From JBFLYC01 sp040756735 (lineage in GTDB: Bacteria > Bacillota > DSM-16504 > Desulfitibacterales > Desulfitibacteraceae): a stretch of 64,000 bases of DNA. Shown piece after piece: positions 1-9,586 of the stretch. A program made the translations under genes and the position numbers. The stretch is taken from positions 1 through 64,000 of the forward strand of contig JBFLYC010000001.1 of NCBI GenBank assembly GCA_040756735.1, read 5' to 3'. How positions within the stretch are numbered: position 1 is the stretch's first letter; every line of letters begins with the position of its first letter. Below the pieces are notes generated by a model. The model had not been told where the DNA came from. It did no database searches and saw only the letters and a list, made by a program, of their open reading frames with translations.

Positions 1-34
1 TAATCTTTTTGTGGCAAAGAACAACGGACCGACG

Positions 35-80
35 GACTGACAGACTTTATTCACTATTTAGGGTAGTTACCCTGTCAGTC
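35..80. repeat. Nested inverted repeat just downstream of the molybdenum hydroxylase gene
   Basis: Nine bases at 35-43 (gactgacag) are perfectly complementary to 72-80, and a second short stem (aggg/ccct around 60-72) sits inside. There is no T-run on either side, so it does not look like a classical intrinsic terminator. It could be a 3'-end structure of the minus-strand message. Nothing else is visible in bases 1-84. Confidence 0.4.
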
Positions 81-84
81 TCAT

Positions 85-2319
85 TTAGGGTGACTTTTCC
101 AGTTTCAAATAAAGTGACTCTAAACAAGCGTCACATATAGCGTTTATTATTGCAGGCGCTACTATTTGCGTTGCGGGTTCCCCAAGACCTCTTGCTCCGA
201 AAGGACCAAACCTATCCTTGTGTTCAATAAAAATTGGTTTGATTTTACCAACATCCATGGAGGTAGGCAAAAGATAAGTATCGAAATTGGAATTAATTAG
301 AACACTGTCTTTTATATTGAGCTCCTCAGTTAGTGCATAGCCAATTCCCATTGCTACCCCGCCGCAGATTTGGCCTTTCACACTTGCAGGGTTGATAGCA
401 TTACCTACATCATGAACAGCTGTAAACTCTATTATGTCAACTTTACCAGTAGACAAGTCAACTTCAACTTCGGCAACATCTGCAGCATAAGTGTATGAAA
501 AATATGCATGGCCACAACCATTTTCACTGTCCCACCATACTTTAGGAGCAGAATACCAACCAAATTCATAAAGACTTTTTTCCTCTTGAAAGCACCACTT
601 GACAACTTCAGTTATATCTATGTTTATATTAGATACTTCTTTGCTTAAAACCATATCATTTTCTAAACTCAAAATGTCCTTTGAGACTTTAAGCCTTTTT
701 GTAGCAACATTTAACAAAGTATCTTTGATTTTTTCAGCTGCTATCTTTACAGCTGAGCCCCCCAAGACAGTACCCCTTGAAGCTACAGTGGGGCCGCTAT
801 CAGGAACAGAACTTGTATCCAGTTGGTTAAATATCAGTCTTTCTAATGGCACTCCTAAAGTTTCCATGACTATCCTGGCTGCAACAGTATGAAATCCCTG
901 TCCAACTTCACCTATTCCAGATGAGATAACTATGGTTCCATCTTTTTGTATAGATACTATAGCCCCTGCTGCATCAATCCCCTCACCACCTGCTCCTAAA
1001 GCCGAACCTCGAAAACTACAAGCCATACCAATACCACGTTTTTTATGTTTAGAGCCAGCTATATTGTTTAGGGTATATTCAGATTTTTTCCGTTGATAAT
1101 CTGTAGCCTCTGCTGCTTTCTGAAGGCATTCTAGTATTGCAACATCATGCAGGACTTGACCAGTAGCAGAGACTGCCCCCTCGGAAAAACAGTTTTGGAT
1201 TCTAAGTTGTAAAGGATCAATATTTAATTCAGCAGCTAGTTCATCAATCAGTAATTCCACTGCAAAATTGACCTGTGGTGACCCAAAACCCCTCAAAGCA
1301 TCAGAAACAGGGTTATTGGTGTAAGCAGCCACTATATCGATGCTGACGTGTGGAACATTATATGGGCCGGTTGCCTCTACTGCTGAGCGCCAGGTTACCA
1401 AGGGTGTTTTTGACTGATAAGCTCCAGCATCTGCAATAATATCAATTTTCATGGCACAAATATGTCCGGTTTTTGTTGCCCCAACTCTATATTTAAGAAT
1501 ATACGGGTGCCTTGTAGTTGACTCCAATAGAGATTCTTCCCTTGTAAAAACCATTTTTGAAGATCTTCCGGATAGCCATGTAACTAGAGCTACGCGCGAA
1601 GCCATAATAGCCATATCAGAATCCTTGCCGCCAAAGGATCCACCCACCACACATTGAACAACTCTAACCTGACCCAAGTTAATACCCAATGCTTCAGCAA
1701 CCATGCGCCTAACATTAAATGGGCTTTTACATGGACAATAGATAGTGATTTTATTGTGTCCTTCCATAACGGCTACTGCAGCTTCAGGCTCAATGGCTGC
1801 ATGTTGAACTCGACTGGTCTTGTATTCTCTTTCGAAAATTAAGTCTGCTTGTTCAAATCCTTCAGATATATTACCTTTTCGGACTTTATGCCTTCCTGTT
1901 TCATTACCCCCGCTGTGAATACTTATTGAACCTGTTTTAAGAGCATCTAAAGGGTTAGAGACAACTTCTAAAGGAGTGTAGTCAACCACTATCGATTCTA
2001 GAGCTTTTAAGGCAACTTCTGAAGTCTCAGCTGCAACCAGGGCAATGCCATCACCAGTATAGCGCACACGATGTTCACACAAAACAGGCCGCTCTTTTTC
2101 TTGTCCACACATACCTGGTATATCCTTTGCAGTCAAAGTCAAGTGTACTCCAGGTACCTGTCTTGCTTTTGTAGTGTCAATATGATTTATTTCTGCATGG
2201 GGGTATTTACTGCGGAGTACTTTAACATAAAGCATATCCTTCAGATAAATATCTGCAGCATATTGGGCTTTTCCTAATACTTTAGAAACTGCATCAATTC
2301 TAGATATTGAGTTATCCAT
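85..2319 (-). CDS. Xanthine dehydrogenase family molybdopterin-binding catalytic subunit
   Basis: Large subunit of a molybdenum hydroxylase, which hydroxylates purines or other N-heterocycles at the Mo-pterin site in the cytoplasm. The 744 residues hold the aldehyde-oxidase hammerhead domain (about 1-115) and the Mo-cofactor domains. Visible motifs are GGSFGGK (226-232), RGFGSPQ (343-349), GAGGEG (about 443) and the C-terminal GLGEPA (711-716), whose Glu is the family's catalytic base. The ATG start has AAAGGAG upstream. It is the last gene of the block after the nucleoside transporter and PucR, which favours a purine substrate. The FAD and [2Fe-2S] partner subunits are not in the window and would have to lie beyond the left edge. 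Substrate is inferred from context only; other family members use nicotinate, CO or aldehydes. Confidence 0.88.
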   Translation of the reverse strand: MDNSISRIDAVSKVLGKAQYAADIYLKDMLYVKVLRSKYPHAEINHIDTTKARQVPGVHLTLTAKDIPGMCGQEKERPVLCEHRVRYTGDGIALVAAETSEVALKALESIVVDYTPLEVVSNPLDALKTGSISIHSGGNETGRHKVRKGNISEGFEQADLIFEREYKTSRVQHAAIEPEAAVAVMEGHNKITIYCPCKSPFNVRRMVAEALGINLGQVRVVQCVVGGSFGGKDSDMAIMASRVALVTWLSGRSSKMVFTREESLLESTTRHPYILKYRVGATKTGHICAMKIDIIADAGAYQSKTPLVTWRSAVEATGPYNVPHVSIDIVAAYTNNPVSDALRGFGSPQVNFAVELLIDELAAELNIDPLQLRIQNCFSEGAVSATGQVLHDVAILECLQKAAEATDYQRKKSEYTLNNIAGSKHKKRGIGMACSFRGSALGAGGEGIDAAGAIVSIQKDGTIVISSGIGEVGQGFHTVAARIVMETLGVPLERLIFNQLDTSSVPDSGPTVASRGTVLGGSAVKIAAEKIKDTLLNVATKRLKVSKDILSLENDMVLSKEVSNINIDITEVVKWCFQEEKSLYEFGWYSAPKVWWDSENGCGHAYFSYTYAADVAEVEVDLSTGKVDIIEFTAVHDVGNAINPASVKGQICGGVAMGIGYALTEELNIKDSVLINSNFDTYLLPTSMDVGKIKPIFIEHKDRFGPFGARGLGEPATQIVAPAIINAICDACLESLYLKLEKSP

Positions 2320-2456
2320 ATTCTTGGCTCCTTTCTAGAAATAAAACCATATTATCTCCTTAAATATAAAACTTTCCTGAAATAATAGGGGGTATCATAG
2401 ACTACCATATTTTAGGATCGAACGGAATTAATTACACTATTATCAAAATGATGTAT

Positions 2457-2483
2457 AAAAGGAACCTTTTTGTTGGTTCCCTT
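2457..2483 (-). terminator. Intrinsic terminator after the nucleoside ABC ATPase gene
   Basis: Stem ggaacc (2461-2466) pairs with ggttcc (2475-2480), extended by A/T pairs, and is followed on the minus strand by a short T-run. It separates the transporter genes from the molybdenum hydroxylase gene, which may therefore be partly under separate control. Confidence 0.6.
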
Positions 2484-2498
2484 TATTGCACCCTTATT

Positions 2499-4025
2499 TT
2501 ATGCCCCTATTTGCTCCAGTTTTGAGCCTGCCATCATTAACCCTATTTGTTCTATACTAACCTCTTCTGGTTTTACAATACCCATAATCTGACCCTCATA
2601 AAGCACAGCAATCCTATCACTCAAACATAGTATTTCATCCAACTCTGTAGATATCAATAATACAGCCGTTCCTTTATCTCGTTGATCTACTATCTTTTTA
2701 TGAACAAATTCTATGGCTCCAACATCTAAACCCCGTGTAGGGTGCATTGCTATCAATAGATCAGGCTGTTTAAATATTTCCCTCGCGAGAATTAACTTTT
2801 GCTGATTTCCACCTGAAAGGTTTTGGGCCAATACGTTTTCATTTGGGGTCCTAACATCAAACTCTTTAATAAGGCTCCTGGAATGTTGTTCGATATACTT
2901 CCAGTCCAATAATTTAAAGTAACCCTTCGAATAAGGAGGATGATAATGGTCCTGCAAAATAAAGTTTTCCTTTAGAGTCATCCCTAAGACAAGCCCATGA
3001 AGCTGTCTGTCTTCTGGAATATGAGATACTTTATGTTCGAGTATCTTGCGCGGGTGTGCATTGGTTAGATTCTTGCCTTTTACAAGAATTTCTCCGCTAG
3101 ATGTTTTTCTTAATCCAGTTATGGTTTCTACCAATTCAGATTGACCGTTTCCATCTACACCGGCGATTCCCAGGATTTCTCCAGAATGGACCTCAAAGGA
3201 GATATCTTTAAGTGCCTTTAGACCTTTATTGCTTAACGCATTTACTTGGTTAACCTCTAAGATCTTATTGCCTATTTTAGCTGGCGACTTTACAACTGTA
3301 AAAGAAACATTTCTCCCGACCATCATCCTGGCTAATTCATCTGGTGTAGTTTCCTGGGTGATAACTGTACCGACACATTTTCCATGGCGTAAAACAGTAA
3401 CCTTGTGGCTAACAGCGTTAACTTCTTTTAATTTGTGACTGATAAAAATAATTGTATGGCCCTCTGTGCTTAATCTGCGAATCATGGCAAATAGCTCAGT
3501 AGTCTCTTGAGGTGTTAGAACTGCTGTAGGTTCATCGAGAATTAATATATTTGCGCCTCGGAATAATACTTTAATAATCTCCACTCTTTGCTGTTGACCA
3601 ACTGAAAGTTGCCATACTTTGGCATAGGGATCTATATCCATTCCATATTGCTTGGATATTTCAGCTATCTTAGTAGCAGCACTTTTTAAGTCAAGAAATG
3701 GTTTCCATGGTTTCATCCCTAGAATGATATTTTCTACAACACTTAAGGGAGGTATTAACATAAAATGTTGGTGTACCATGCCTATACCAGCTTTAATAGC
3801 ATCATTTGGAGAATTAAATTCTATTAGTTTCCCGTTAAAATAGATTTCTCCAGAGGTTGGCTGATAAAGTCCATAAAGAATATTCATCAATGTGCTTTTT
3901 CCGGCACCATTTTCCCCTAACAAGGCATGGACCTCACCCTTTTGAACTTCAAATCTTACATTGTCATTGGCTAAAACTCCAGGAAATTGTTTGGTTATAT
4001 TCTTCATCTGTAGGATATAACTCAT
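2499..4025 (-). CDS. Nucleoside ABC transporter, tandem ATP-binding protein
   Basis: Double-domain ATPase of a BMP-type nucleoside importer (YufO/NupO family), 508 residues, acting on the cytoplasmic face of the membrane. The first domain has Walker A GENGAGKS (37-44), signature LSVGQQQ (140-146) and Walker B ILILDEPT (160-167). The second has a degenerate Walker A (GVDGNGQS, 289-296) and a good signature LSGGNQQ (403-409), so only the first domain is likely to be fully catalytic, as is usual in sugar/nucleoside tandem ATPases. It follows the substrate-binding protein and two permeases in one minus-strand block. GAGGTAG lies upstream of the ATG. The exact nucleoside or nucleobase cannot be read from sequence. 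Confidence 0.92.
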   Translation of the reverse strand: MSYILQMKNITKQFPGVLANDNVRFEVQKGEVHALLGENGAGKSTLMNILYGLYQPTSGEIYFNGKLIEFNSPNDAIKAGIGMVHQHFMLIPPLSVVENIILGMKPWKPFLDLKSAATKIAEISKQYGMDIDPYAKVWQLSVGQQQRVEIIKVLFRGANILILDEPTAVLTPQETTELFAMIRRLSTEGHTIIFISHKLKEVNAVSHKVTVLRHGKCVGTVITQETTPDELARMMVGRNVSFTVVKSPAKIGNKILEVNQVNALSNKGLKALKDISFEVHSGEILGIAGVDGNGQSELVETITGLRKTSSGEILVKGKNLTNAHPRKILEHKVSHIPEDRQLHGLVLGMTLKENFILQDHYHPPYSKGYFKLLDWKYIEQHSRSLIKEFDVRTPNENVLAQNLSGGNQQKLILAREIFKQPDLLIAMHPTRGLDVGAIEFVHKKIVDQRDKGTAVLLISTELDEILCLSDRIAVLYEGQIMGIVKPEEVSIEQIGLMMAGSKLEQIGA

Positions 4026-4160
4026 TGATTCTACCTCAATCTGAATGTTTTTTTGCTTTTAATACAATTGTTTGTGACTGATCCTAATATTTTAGCAAAA
4101 TGAATTGCTTAAAAGCAATCGTCTCTGGTGATATTTGAATAAATCTATTCATGCAATTTT

Positions 4161-5165
4161 TTAATAATCCGAAATCTTTATTGTTCCATTCTTGATATCG
4201 TTTAATACTTGTTCAAGCTTATCTTTTACTTCCTTAGGAACTTTGCTTTCAAAACCGTGCCATGATGAAAGGTAAACAGCGCCTTCTTTTACTCCAAGTT
4301 CATAAAACTTGGCCTCCAATTCACCTTTTTTATATTTTTCTACAACAAATGATATTAAGTTAGGATTACTTTTAATACCACTAACTAATACAGTATCAGG
4401 CGCAATTGAATTCTGGTCCTGATTACTTCCAATAGCCAAAACCCCTTTTTCTTTCGCAGCTTGTATAGCGCCTAAACCTGCTTGATTTGCGTTGGCCATA
4501 ACAATATCAGCACCTTCATTAATCATAGCTAAGGCAGTTTCTTTCATTTTTGCTACATCTTCATTACTACCAGTAAGAGTGGTTAGGACTTTAACATTAG
4601 GATTGACAAATTCTGCACCTTCTTTAAATCCTTTTATTGACAAGGATATTGGTGGAATGTCAAGGCCCCCGAGGCCTCCAACTATATTAGTCTTAGTCAT
4701 TAATCCTGCAACTACACCCATTATGAAGCCCTGCTGTTTGTTTGCTAAATTAACCGAACCAAGGTTTGGTGCTTGAGATATATTGCTGCTTGTAACTATA
4801 AACATGGTGTTGGGGAAATCTTTTGCTACAGCTTTTGCAGCATCACCAAATTGAAATCCATGACCAATTACAATGTTATAGCCCTTTAAAGCATATCCTC
4901 TAAAATATTCTTCCATGTCAGACTGGGAAACACTTTCTGTATAAGATATCTCAATCCCATGCTCTTCTTCAGATTTCACAAGTCCTTCATAAGCCGATGC
5001 ATTCCACCCCATATCATTAACTGGTCCGGGTAAGAGCAAGGCTACCTTGATCTTTTGGTCCTCAGCTTTAGGAGCCTCTTGAGTAGGTTTTTTCCCACAA
5101 GCTGATATTGTAAGAATTGTAACCAGCAATAACGTAAATATTCCTAACAAAACAGACTTTTTCAT
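4161..5165 (-). CDS. BMP family nucleoside-binding lipoprotein
   Basis: Extracellular substrate-binding component of the nucleoside ABC importer, 334 residues. The N-terminus is a lipoprotein signal: two Lys, a hydrophobic stretch and a lipobox ISAC with Cys23 as the lipidation site. The mature part has the BMP/PnrA fold signatures, for example LLPGPVNDMGWN near residue 45 and YNIVIGHGFQFGD near 98. A strong CAGGAGG site lies upstream. It sits between permease and ATPase genes, so it belongs to the same transporter. Family members bind purine nucleosides such as guanosine, inosine or adenosine; the specificity here is inferred from the neighbouring PucR and xanthine-dehydrogenase-type genes. 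Confidence 0.92.
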   Translation of the reverse strand: MKKSVLLGIFTLLLVTILTISACGKKPTQEAPKAEDQKIKVALLLPGPVNDMGWNASAYEGLVKSEEEHGIEISYTESVSQSDMEEYFRGYALKGYNIVIGHGFQFGDAAKAVAKDFPNTMFIVTSSNISQAPNLGSVNLANKQQGFIMGVVAGLMTKTNIVGGLGGLDIPPISLSIKGFKEGAEFVNPNVKVLTTLTGSNEDVAKMKETALAMINEGADIVMANANQAGLGAIQAAKEKGVLAIGSNQDQNSIAPDTVLVSGIKSNPNLISFVVEKYKKGELEAKFYELGVKEGAVYLSSWHGFESKVPKEVKDKLEQVLNDIKNGTIKISDY

Positions 5166-5318
5166 GTGTACATGCCTCCTGATTTTAAAAATTATAACTT
5201 TTTACCTTTTTTCTACCAAAATAATTTTTGATGTACGGAGTCTATTTGAAGACTTTTTAGACATTATTTTAGTAAATTGTCATAAAACACCACCTTTCAT
5301 TAGAATTATCGATTAAGT

Positions 5319-6257
5319 TTATGCCTTAATATAAGGTTTTCCAGTTGCAGCAGGAGGTGTAGCTTTTCCTACGAAACCCGCTAAGGCAGCTACAGTTAGT
5401 AAATATGGAATCATCAAGAAAAATTGATATGGAATTGAGGTATCAAGGGCTTGCAACCTAAATTGCAGAGCATCTCCGGCTCCAAATAATAACGCTGCAC
5501 CTAAAACACCCAAAGGATTCCATTTGCCAAATATTACTGCCGCTAATGCAATGAAGCCGCGGCCGGTAACCATATCTTCCGTGAAAAAATTTAATAATGC
5601 TAGTGAAAGAAAAGCACCTGCAGCACCACATAAAACTGACCCAAAAATAATGGCACCATAACGCACTCTAAAAACATTGACCCCTAAAGTATCTGCTGCT
5701 TTTGGATGTTCTCCAACAGCGCGTATATTAAGACCAATAGGAGTTTTATAAATGACAATATAAGTAAGCGGTACTAATAATAAAGTCAAATAGACCAGTA
5801 TATATTGATTAAACAATGCTGGGCCTATTATAGGAATCTGTGACAAGAATGGTATCGGGACAATTTGAAAAGATGATATTTCTGGAGGTGCGGTGTTTAT
5901 TCCAAAAATAATTCTGGCAAAAGCTGTCGTTAAACCTAAACCTAAAATATTTATGGCTGCACCTATAACAACCTGAGATGCTTTGATAGTTACAACTAGA
6001 TAAGCAAACAACAGTCCGATTAATCCTCCAAAGAGCATGGCAGTTAACAGACCTAACCATGCACTGCCCAAGTAGTATGACCCTGCAGCGCCAGCCAAAG
6101 CTCCGATTAACATCATTCCTTCAGCTCCAATGTTTACGATTCCACTACGTGCCATAAAAATTAAACCGATGGCAGCTAACAGAATTGGTGTGGCAGTTCT
6201 TAGGTCGGTGCCTAAAAAATTTGTTATTATGGGTATAAATGAATTATCAGACAACAT
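5319..6257 (-). CDS. Nucleoside ABC transporter permease (second, short)
   Basis: Integral membrane permease of 312 residues in the BPD_transp_2 family, NupQ/YufQ-like, with about eight to nine hydrophobic segments. The conserved N-terminal ARSGIVNIGAEGMMLIGALA region is present, and a similar block occurs in the partner permease. It ends 153 bases before the binding-protein gene and starts 15 bases after the larger permease, so the two permeases are probably translated together as the heterodimeric channel of the importer. GGAGTG lies upstream of the ATG. Confidence 0.9.
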   Translation of the reverse strand: MLSDNSFIPIITNFLGTDLRTATPILLAAIGLIFMARSGIVNIGAEGMMLIGALAGAAGSYYLGSAWLGLLTAMLFGGLIGLLFAYLVVTIKASQVVIGAAINILGLGLTTAFARIIFGINTAPPEISSFQIVPIPFLSQIPIIGPALFNQYILVYLTLLLVPLTYIVIYKTPIGLNIRAVGEHPKAADTLGVNVFRVRYGAIIFGSVLCGAAGAFLSLALLNFFTEDMVTGRGFIALAAVIFGKWNPLGVLGAALLFGAGDALQFRLQALDTSIPYQFFLMIPYLLTVAALAGFVGKATPPAATGKPYIKA

Positions 6258-6272
6258 TTAGTCACACTCCAT

Positions 6273-7373
6273 TCAAGATTTAGCGTGGTGCATAATTTTA
6301 TCAAGAAGAATTCTAACCTTGGTCCTGTTGGCTGGTTTGATCATTTGTCCTGAAACAACGAATATTATTACCATAGCTTGTACAACATATATAATTGCAA
6401 TTGGTACACCAGCCGACATTTGCATCATATTTCCTCCACTACGGAGCATACCAAAAAGAACTGCTCCTAATACAATACCGATGGGACTATTGAGGCCTAA
6501 TAGGGCTACTGCAATACCGTCAAAACCATATCCTGGTGATAAAGTTTCCAATAGTCTTTTTTGAATACCTAATATTTCATTTGCCCCTGCCAGACCGCCC
6601 ATTCCACCGGCAATAAACATGATTAGCATAATATTTATCTCTGGTGTCATTCCAGCATATTTAGCTGCATTAAGATTTTGTCCAACAACTCTTACTTCAT
6701 AACCACGACTAGTTCTCCATAAAAATATGTAATAAAGGAGGACTGCTAATAAAGCAACTAGTAGGCCTAAGTGTAGTCTTGTACCTTCTAAAATCCTTGG
6801 AAGTTGAGCTGTTAAGGCTACTTGTGCACTATGGGGAAAATTCCCAGGTGGTTCTTTTAGTGGACCACTTACTAGAAAACTAACCCAATAAATAGCCAGG
6901 TAGTTAAACATAACTGTTGTGATGATTTCATTTGCTCCAAAACGAACCTTAAGCCATCCTGTCAAGAGACCCCATAAACCTCCTCCCAAAAATCCCGCAA
7001 AAAGAGCTAGAGGAATGTGAATATAACCTGGTAGACCTACAAGATATATTCCAGCAACAACGCTTAAAAAGGCCCCCATGTATAACTGACCCTCTGCACC
7101 AATGTTAATTAATCCACATCTAAAGGCAAATGCAAAACATAAACCCGTTAAAATCAGAGGCGTTGTTTTCACAAGAGTTTCAGCTATCGCATTCTTACTG
7201 CCTATAGCTCCTTCGAGCAAACTAGTATAGGCTAATATAGGATTAATCCCCATACCCATAATGATTAAACCACCTATTAAAATTGAGAGAACTATAGATA
7301 TGAGTGGAATTAGTAAGTTTGTTACATTCCCTAGTATTTTATCTTTATACCTAATTTTTTTATAATCGGTCAT
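6273..7373 (-). CDS. Nucleoside ABC transporter permease (first, long)
   Basis: Integral membrane permease of 366 residues, NupP/YufP-like (BPD_transp_2). It carries the family motif RCGLINIGAEGQLYMGAFL about residues 85-103 and a long loop rich in Pro (GPLKEPPGNFPHSAQ) typical of this subunit. It is the first gene of the transporter block, with ACGGAGG before its ATG, and lies 229 bases downstream of the PucR gene, from which it is separated by a terminator. The transporter therefore probably has its own promoter in 7374-7530, although I could not pick a convincing one. Confidence 0.9.
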   Translation of the reverse strand: MTDYKKIRYKDKILGNVTNLLIPLISIVLSILIGGLIIMGMGINPILAYTSLLEGAIGSKNAIAETLVKTTPLILTGLCFAFAFRCGLINIGAEGQLYMGAFLSVVAGIYLVGLPGYIHIPLALFAGFLGGGLWGLLTGWLKVRFGANEIITTVMFNYLAIYWVSFLVSGPLKEPPGNFPHSAQVALTAQLPRILEGTRLHLGLLVALLAVLLYYIFLWRTSRGYEVRVVGQNLNAAKYAGMTPEINIMLIMFIAGGMGGLAGANEILGIQKRLLETLSPGYGFDGIAVALLGLNSPIGIVLGAVLFGMLRSGGNMMQMSAGVPIAIIYVVQAMVIIFVVSGQMIKPANRTKVRILLDKIMHHAKS

Positions 7374-7530
7374 TATTGAGCCTCCGTTGAATGAATTTGT
7401 AGTATTGTTGACCTATAACCCAAGCTTATAATTTTGACCTTTGTAAACATTGGATATTCAGCAATTATTTATAGGATTAAATAGTTAAAAACATTAGACA
7501 ATTTTCAGTAAACACCTTTATAAAAACACC

Positions 7531-7562
7531 ATAAAAAACAGGCGCCATATTTAGCACCCGTT
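7531..7562 (-). terminator. Intrinsic terminator after the PucR gene
   Basis: A nine-base-pair stem (7537-7545 with 7554-7562, two G-U pairs) is followed on the minus strand by six T. It ends the regulator transcript just before the transporter genes. Confidence 0.75.
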
Positions 7563-7601
7563 CACAAAAAGACTATACTTTGAAATTAGTATATTGATAG
7601 G

Positions 7602-9173
7602 TTAATTTTCTATTGAAGTATTATTTAAATGCCTCGACAAATAATTACGTATTTTTAACCCAACCATTAGATTAAAGCGGACTTCAGGCTCCTTCAAATT
7701 AATATTCAATAGTTTTTCGATTTGATTTAGCCTGTATTTAATAGTGTTATAATGTAAATACATTTTATTAGCCGTTTCACTTGTATTGCCGTTTGTCTGC
7801 AAAAAGCATTCCAAGGTATTTATCAATTCAGCATCTGTTTTTTCCAAGTTTCCCAGGGTCTGAAGATAAAAGTTTTGAAGTTCATGATCATTCATACAGT
7901 TTGTTAGCAGGCGATAAAAACCTAAGTCCTTATAATGGAAAATTCCATGCTTAGAGATAATTCTGCCTAGTTCCAGAGCAGATTTGGCCTCTAAGTAGCT
8001 TTTTACCAACTCCAAAGGATTGTCACATCTTCTGCCAATACCAATAGAAAGCTCCTTTAAAGATGTAATATTCTTTTTTAAGTTTTCGGCAAGACATATT
8101 AAATCTGCATCAGAGATCGTATTATTTTTTGTGTCAACAATAAATACTAAAAGTTTTTCTATTCTTGTGACAATGATATATAAAGAAATAGATTTAGAGT
8201 AATTGATAATACTATTTTTAATGTCTGATATTTTTGTTTTTATGTCTTGGCGATAAGCGTCAATGACCATTATTGCTTTAGAACCTTCAACATTTAACTT
8301 ATACAATTGTGCTTTTTCCACAGCGTCTTCCATAGAAGTGATTTTTCCAGTAATGAGTTCATAAAGAAAATCATCCCGAAGGTGTTGTTCAGCTTTTTGG
8401 ATTGATAATAATCTATATATTTCTAGAGCAACTATTACAACAACTTGGTTGATTACAAATCTATGGAGTTGTGAGAGAGAGTCCCATTTAGCAGAGATAA
8501 CAAGATGTCCATGAATTCTTCTTCCTACTTTTATAGGAAAACTTAAATACTCTTCTTCTCTTAAATTACTTTTTATACAGTATAAGGAGGTGTCATCTGG
8601 GTTTTTTACTATAGACCCTCCATTTTTGAAAGCAAGTAAATTGCCAGCAGCATCGTAGTATGCACATGGCTTTTGTATCAGGTCAGCTAGAAGATATATG
8701 ACCGAATTAATATCTCCTCCCGAGAAGAGATTCTGTAACAGTTTCTGTTGTATTTCATTAGTATCTTCTGCATAAAGTGTCATCTGCCTTTTTACAATTT
8801 CTGAGGTTACAGGGCTTATAATATCTATCCAAGAAATTTGAAAAGGAATTTCGATTAATGGCAGGTTGAGTTCATCTGCTAAAGCAATAACTGATTTGGG
8901 CACATTGTTTATAAATCTTTTTAATTTGATAGCTATTGCAGCTGCTTGCTTGCAATGAACGTCTTTAATTAATTGGTTGAGCTTCTCTGGCTGTTCTTTG
9001 ATAACATAAGCAGTAGTTAAAAGTAATTCTCCTCCTTTCAACCATTGTCCTACATCTGGCGTATCAACTACAGTAACCCCTTTTATTATTCGTGAAAGTC
9101 CCTTTTTCCCAGCAATCACGTTAGCATTTTCAAAAGGTGGCAATAGCAGAACTTCTGCAACTGAAATCGACAT
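7602..9173 (-). CDS. PucR family transcriptional regulator
   Basis: DNA-binding regulator of 523 residues. The N-terminal PucR domain (about 5-125) starts VAEVLLLPPFENANVIAGKK and includes GEWL-like QWLKGGELLLTT. A central region of about 150-430 resembles the linker/GGDEF-like part of CdaR/PucR proteins. The C-terminal helix-turn-helix (about 455-515) has the HTH_30 pattern NTLECFLQTNGNTSETANKM. In Bacillus PucR activates purine catabolism genes. Here it directly precedes a nucleoside transporter and a xanthine-dehydrogenase-type gene in the same direction, so it is the likely controller of that block. Start ATG has a weak GGGGGAT site. Confidence 0.88.
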   Translation of the reverse strand: MSISVAEVLLLPPFENANVIAGKKGLSRIIKGVTVVDTPDVGQWLKGGELLLTTAYVIKEQPEKLNQLIKDVHCKQAAAIAIKLKRFINNVPKSVIALADELNLPLIEIPFQISWIDIISPVTSEIVKRQMTLYAEDTNEIQQKLLQNLFSGGDINSVIYLLADLIQKPCAYYDAAGNLLAFKNGGSIVKNPDDTSLYCIKSNLREEEYLSFPIKVGRRIHGHLVISAKWDSLSQLHRFVINQVVVIVALEIYRLLSIQKAEQHLRDDFLYELITGKITSMEDAVEKAQLYKLNVEGSKAIMVIDAYRQDIKTKISDIKNSIINYSKSISLYIIVTRIEKLLVFIVDTKNNTISDADLICLAENLKKNITSLKELSIGIGRRCDNPLELVKSYLEAKSALELGRIISKHGIFHYKDLGFYRLLTNCMNDHELQNFYLQTLGNLEKTDAELINTLECFLQTNGNTSETANKMYLHYNTIKYRLNQIEKLLNINLKEPEVRFNLMVGLKIRNYLSRHLNNTSIEN

Positions 9174-9301
9174 TGTATAATCCCCCGAATTAACTGATTT
9201 TATCTAATATTTCATTCACTATTAAAATTAAAAATCCTCTAATTAAACTAGTTAAGAAATAATTGGAATTTTTAACAATTATCGGATAGGCATGAGATGG
9301 T

Positions 9302-9330
9302 TTGACTAAATGTATTCACCATTATATAAT
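9302..9330 (+). promoter_or_regulatory. SigA-type promoter for tRNA-Arg
   Basis: TTGACT (9302-9307), a 17-base spacer and TATAAT (9325-9330) on the plus strand, about 80 bases before the tRNA-Arg. Only the tRNA lies downstream before the terminator. Confidence 0.75.
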
Positions 9331-9418
9331 AATAAAGAAGTCAAGAAACATTGGGAAAGATTTTAAAGGGGCGACGATTGGGCGACAAAAATGAACTCAA
9401 AAATTAAATACCCCTTGT

Positions 9419-9495
9419 GTGCCCGTAGCTCAGTCGGATAGAGTAACGGAATCCGAGTCCGGGGGTCGCAGGTTCGAATCCTGTCGGGCACGCCA
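9419..9495 (+). tRNA. tRNA-Arg (anticodon CCG)
   Basis: A full cloverleaf can be folded: acceptor gtgcccg pairs with cgggcac, the D-stem is gctc/gagt, the anticodon stem is acgga/tccgg with loop atccgag (CCG at positions 34-36), the T-arm has ttcgaat, and CCA is encoded. It reads CGG codons and stands alone with its own promoter and terminator. Confidence 0.93.
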
Positions 9496-9505
9496 TATAT
9501 AAAAC

Positions 9506-9531
9506 AAAAATAAGGCTGACGCCTTATTTTT
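9506..9531. terminator. Bidirectional intrinsic terminator between tRNA-Arg and pduL
   Basis: An 11-base-pair stem (9506-9516 with 9521-9531) with a four-base loop, A-rich on one side and T-rich on the other, lies between the convergent tRNA-Arg (plus) and pduL (minus) genes, so it can stop both. Confidence 0.8.
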
Positions 9532-9586
9532 ATGTTGAATGGCTTATACTGCCATTGTAATTCTTCTTATGTTTGTGTTTCACGTC

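Noticed and set aside
7374..7530. Purine riboswitch before the nucleoside transporter
   Set aside because: No conserved purine-riboswitch core bases or P1 stem could be found in this region.
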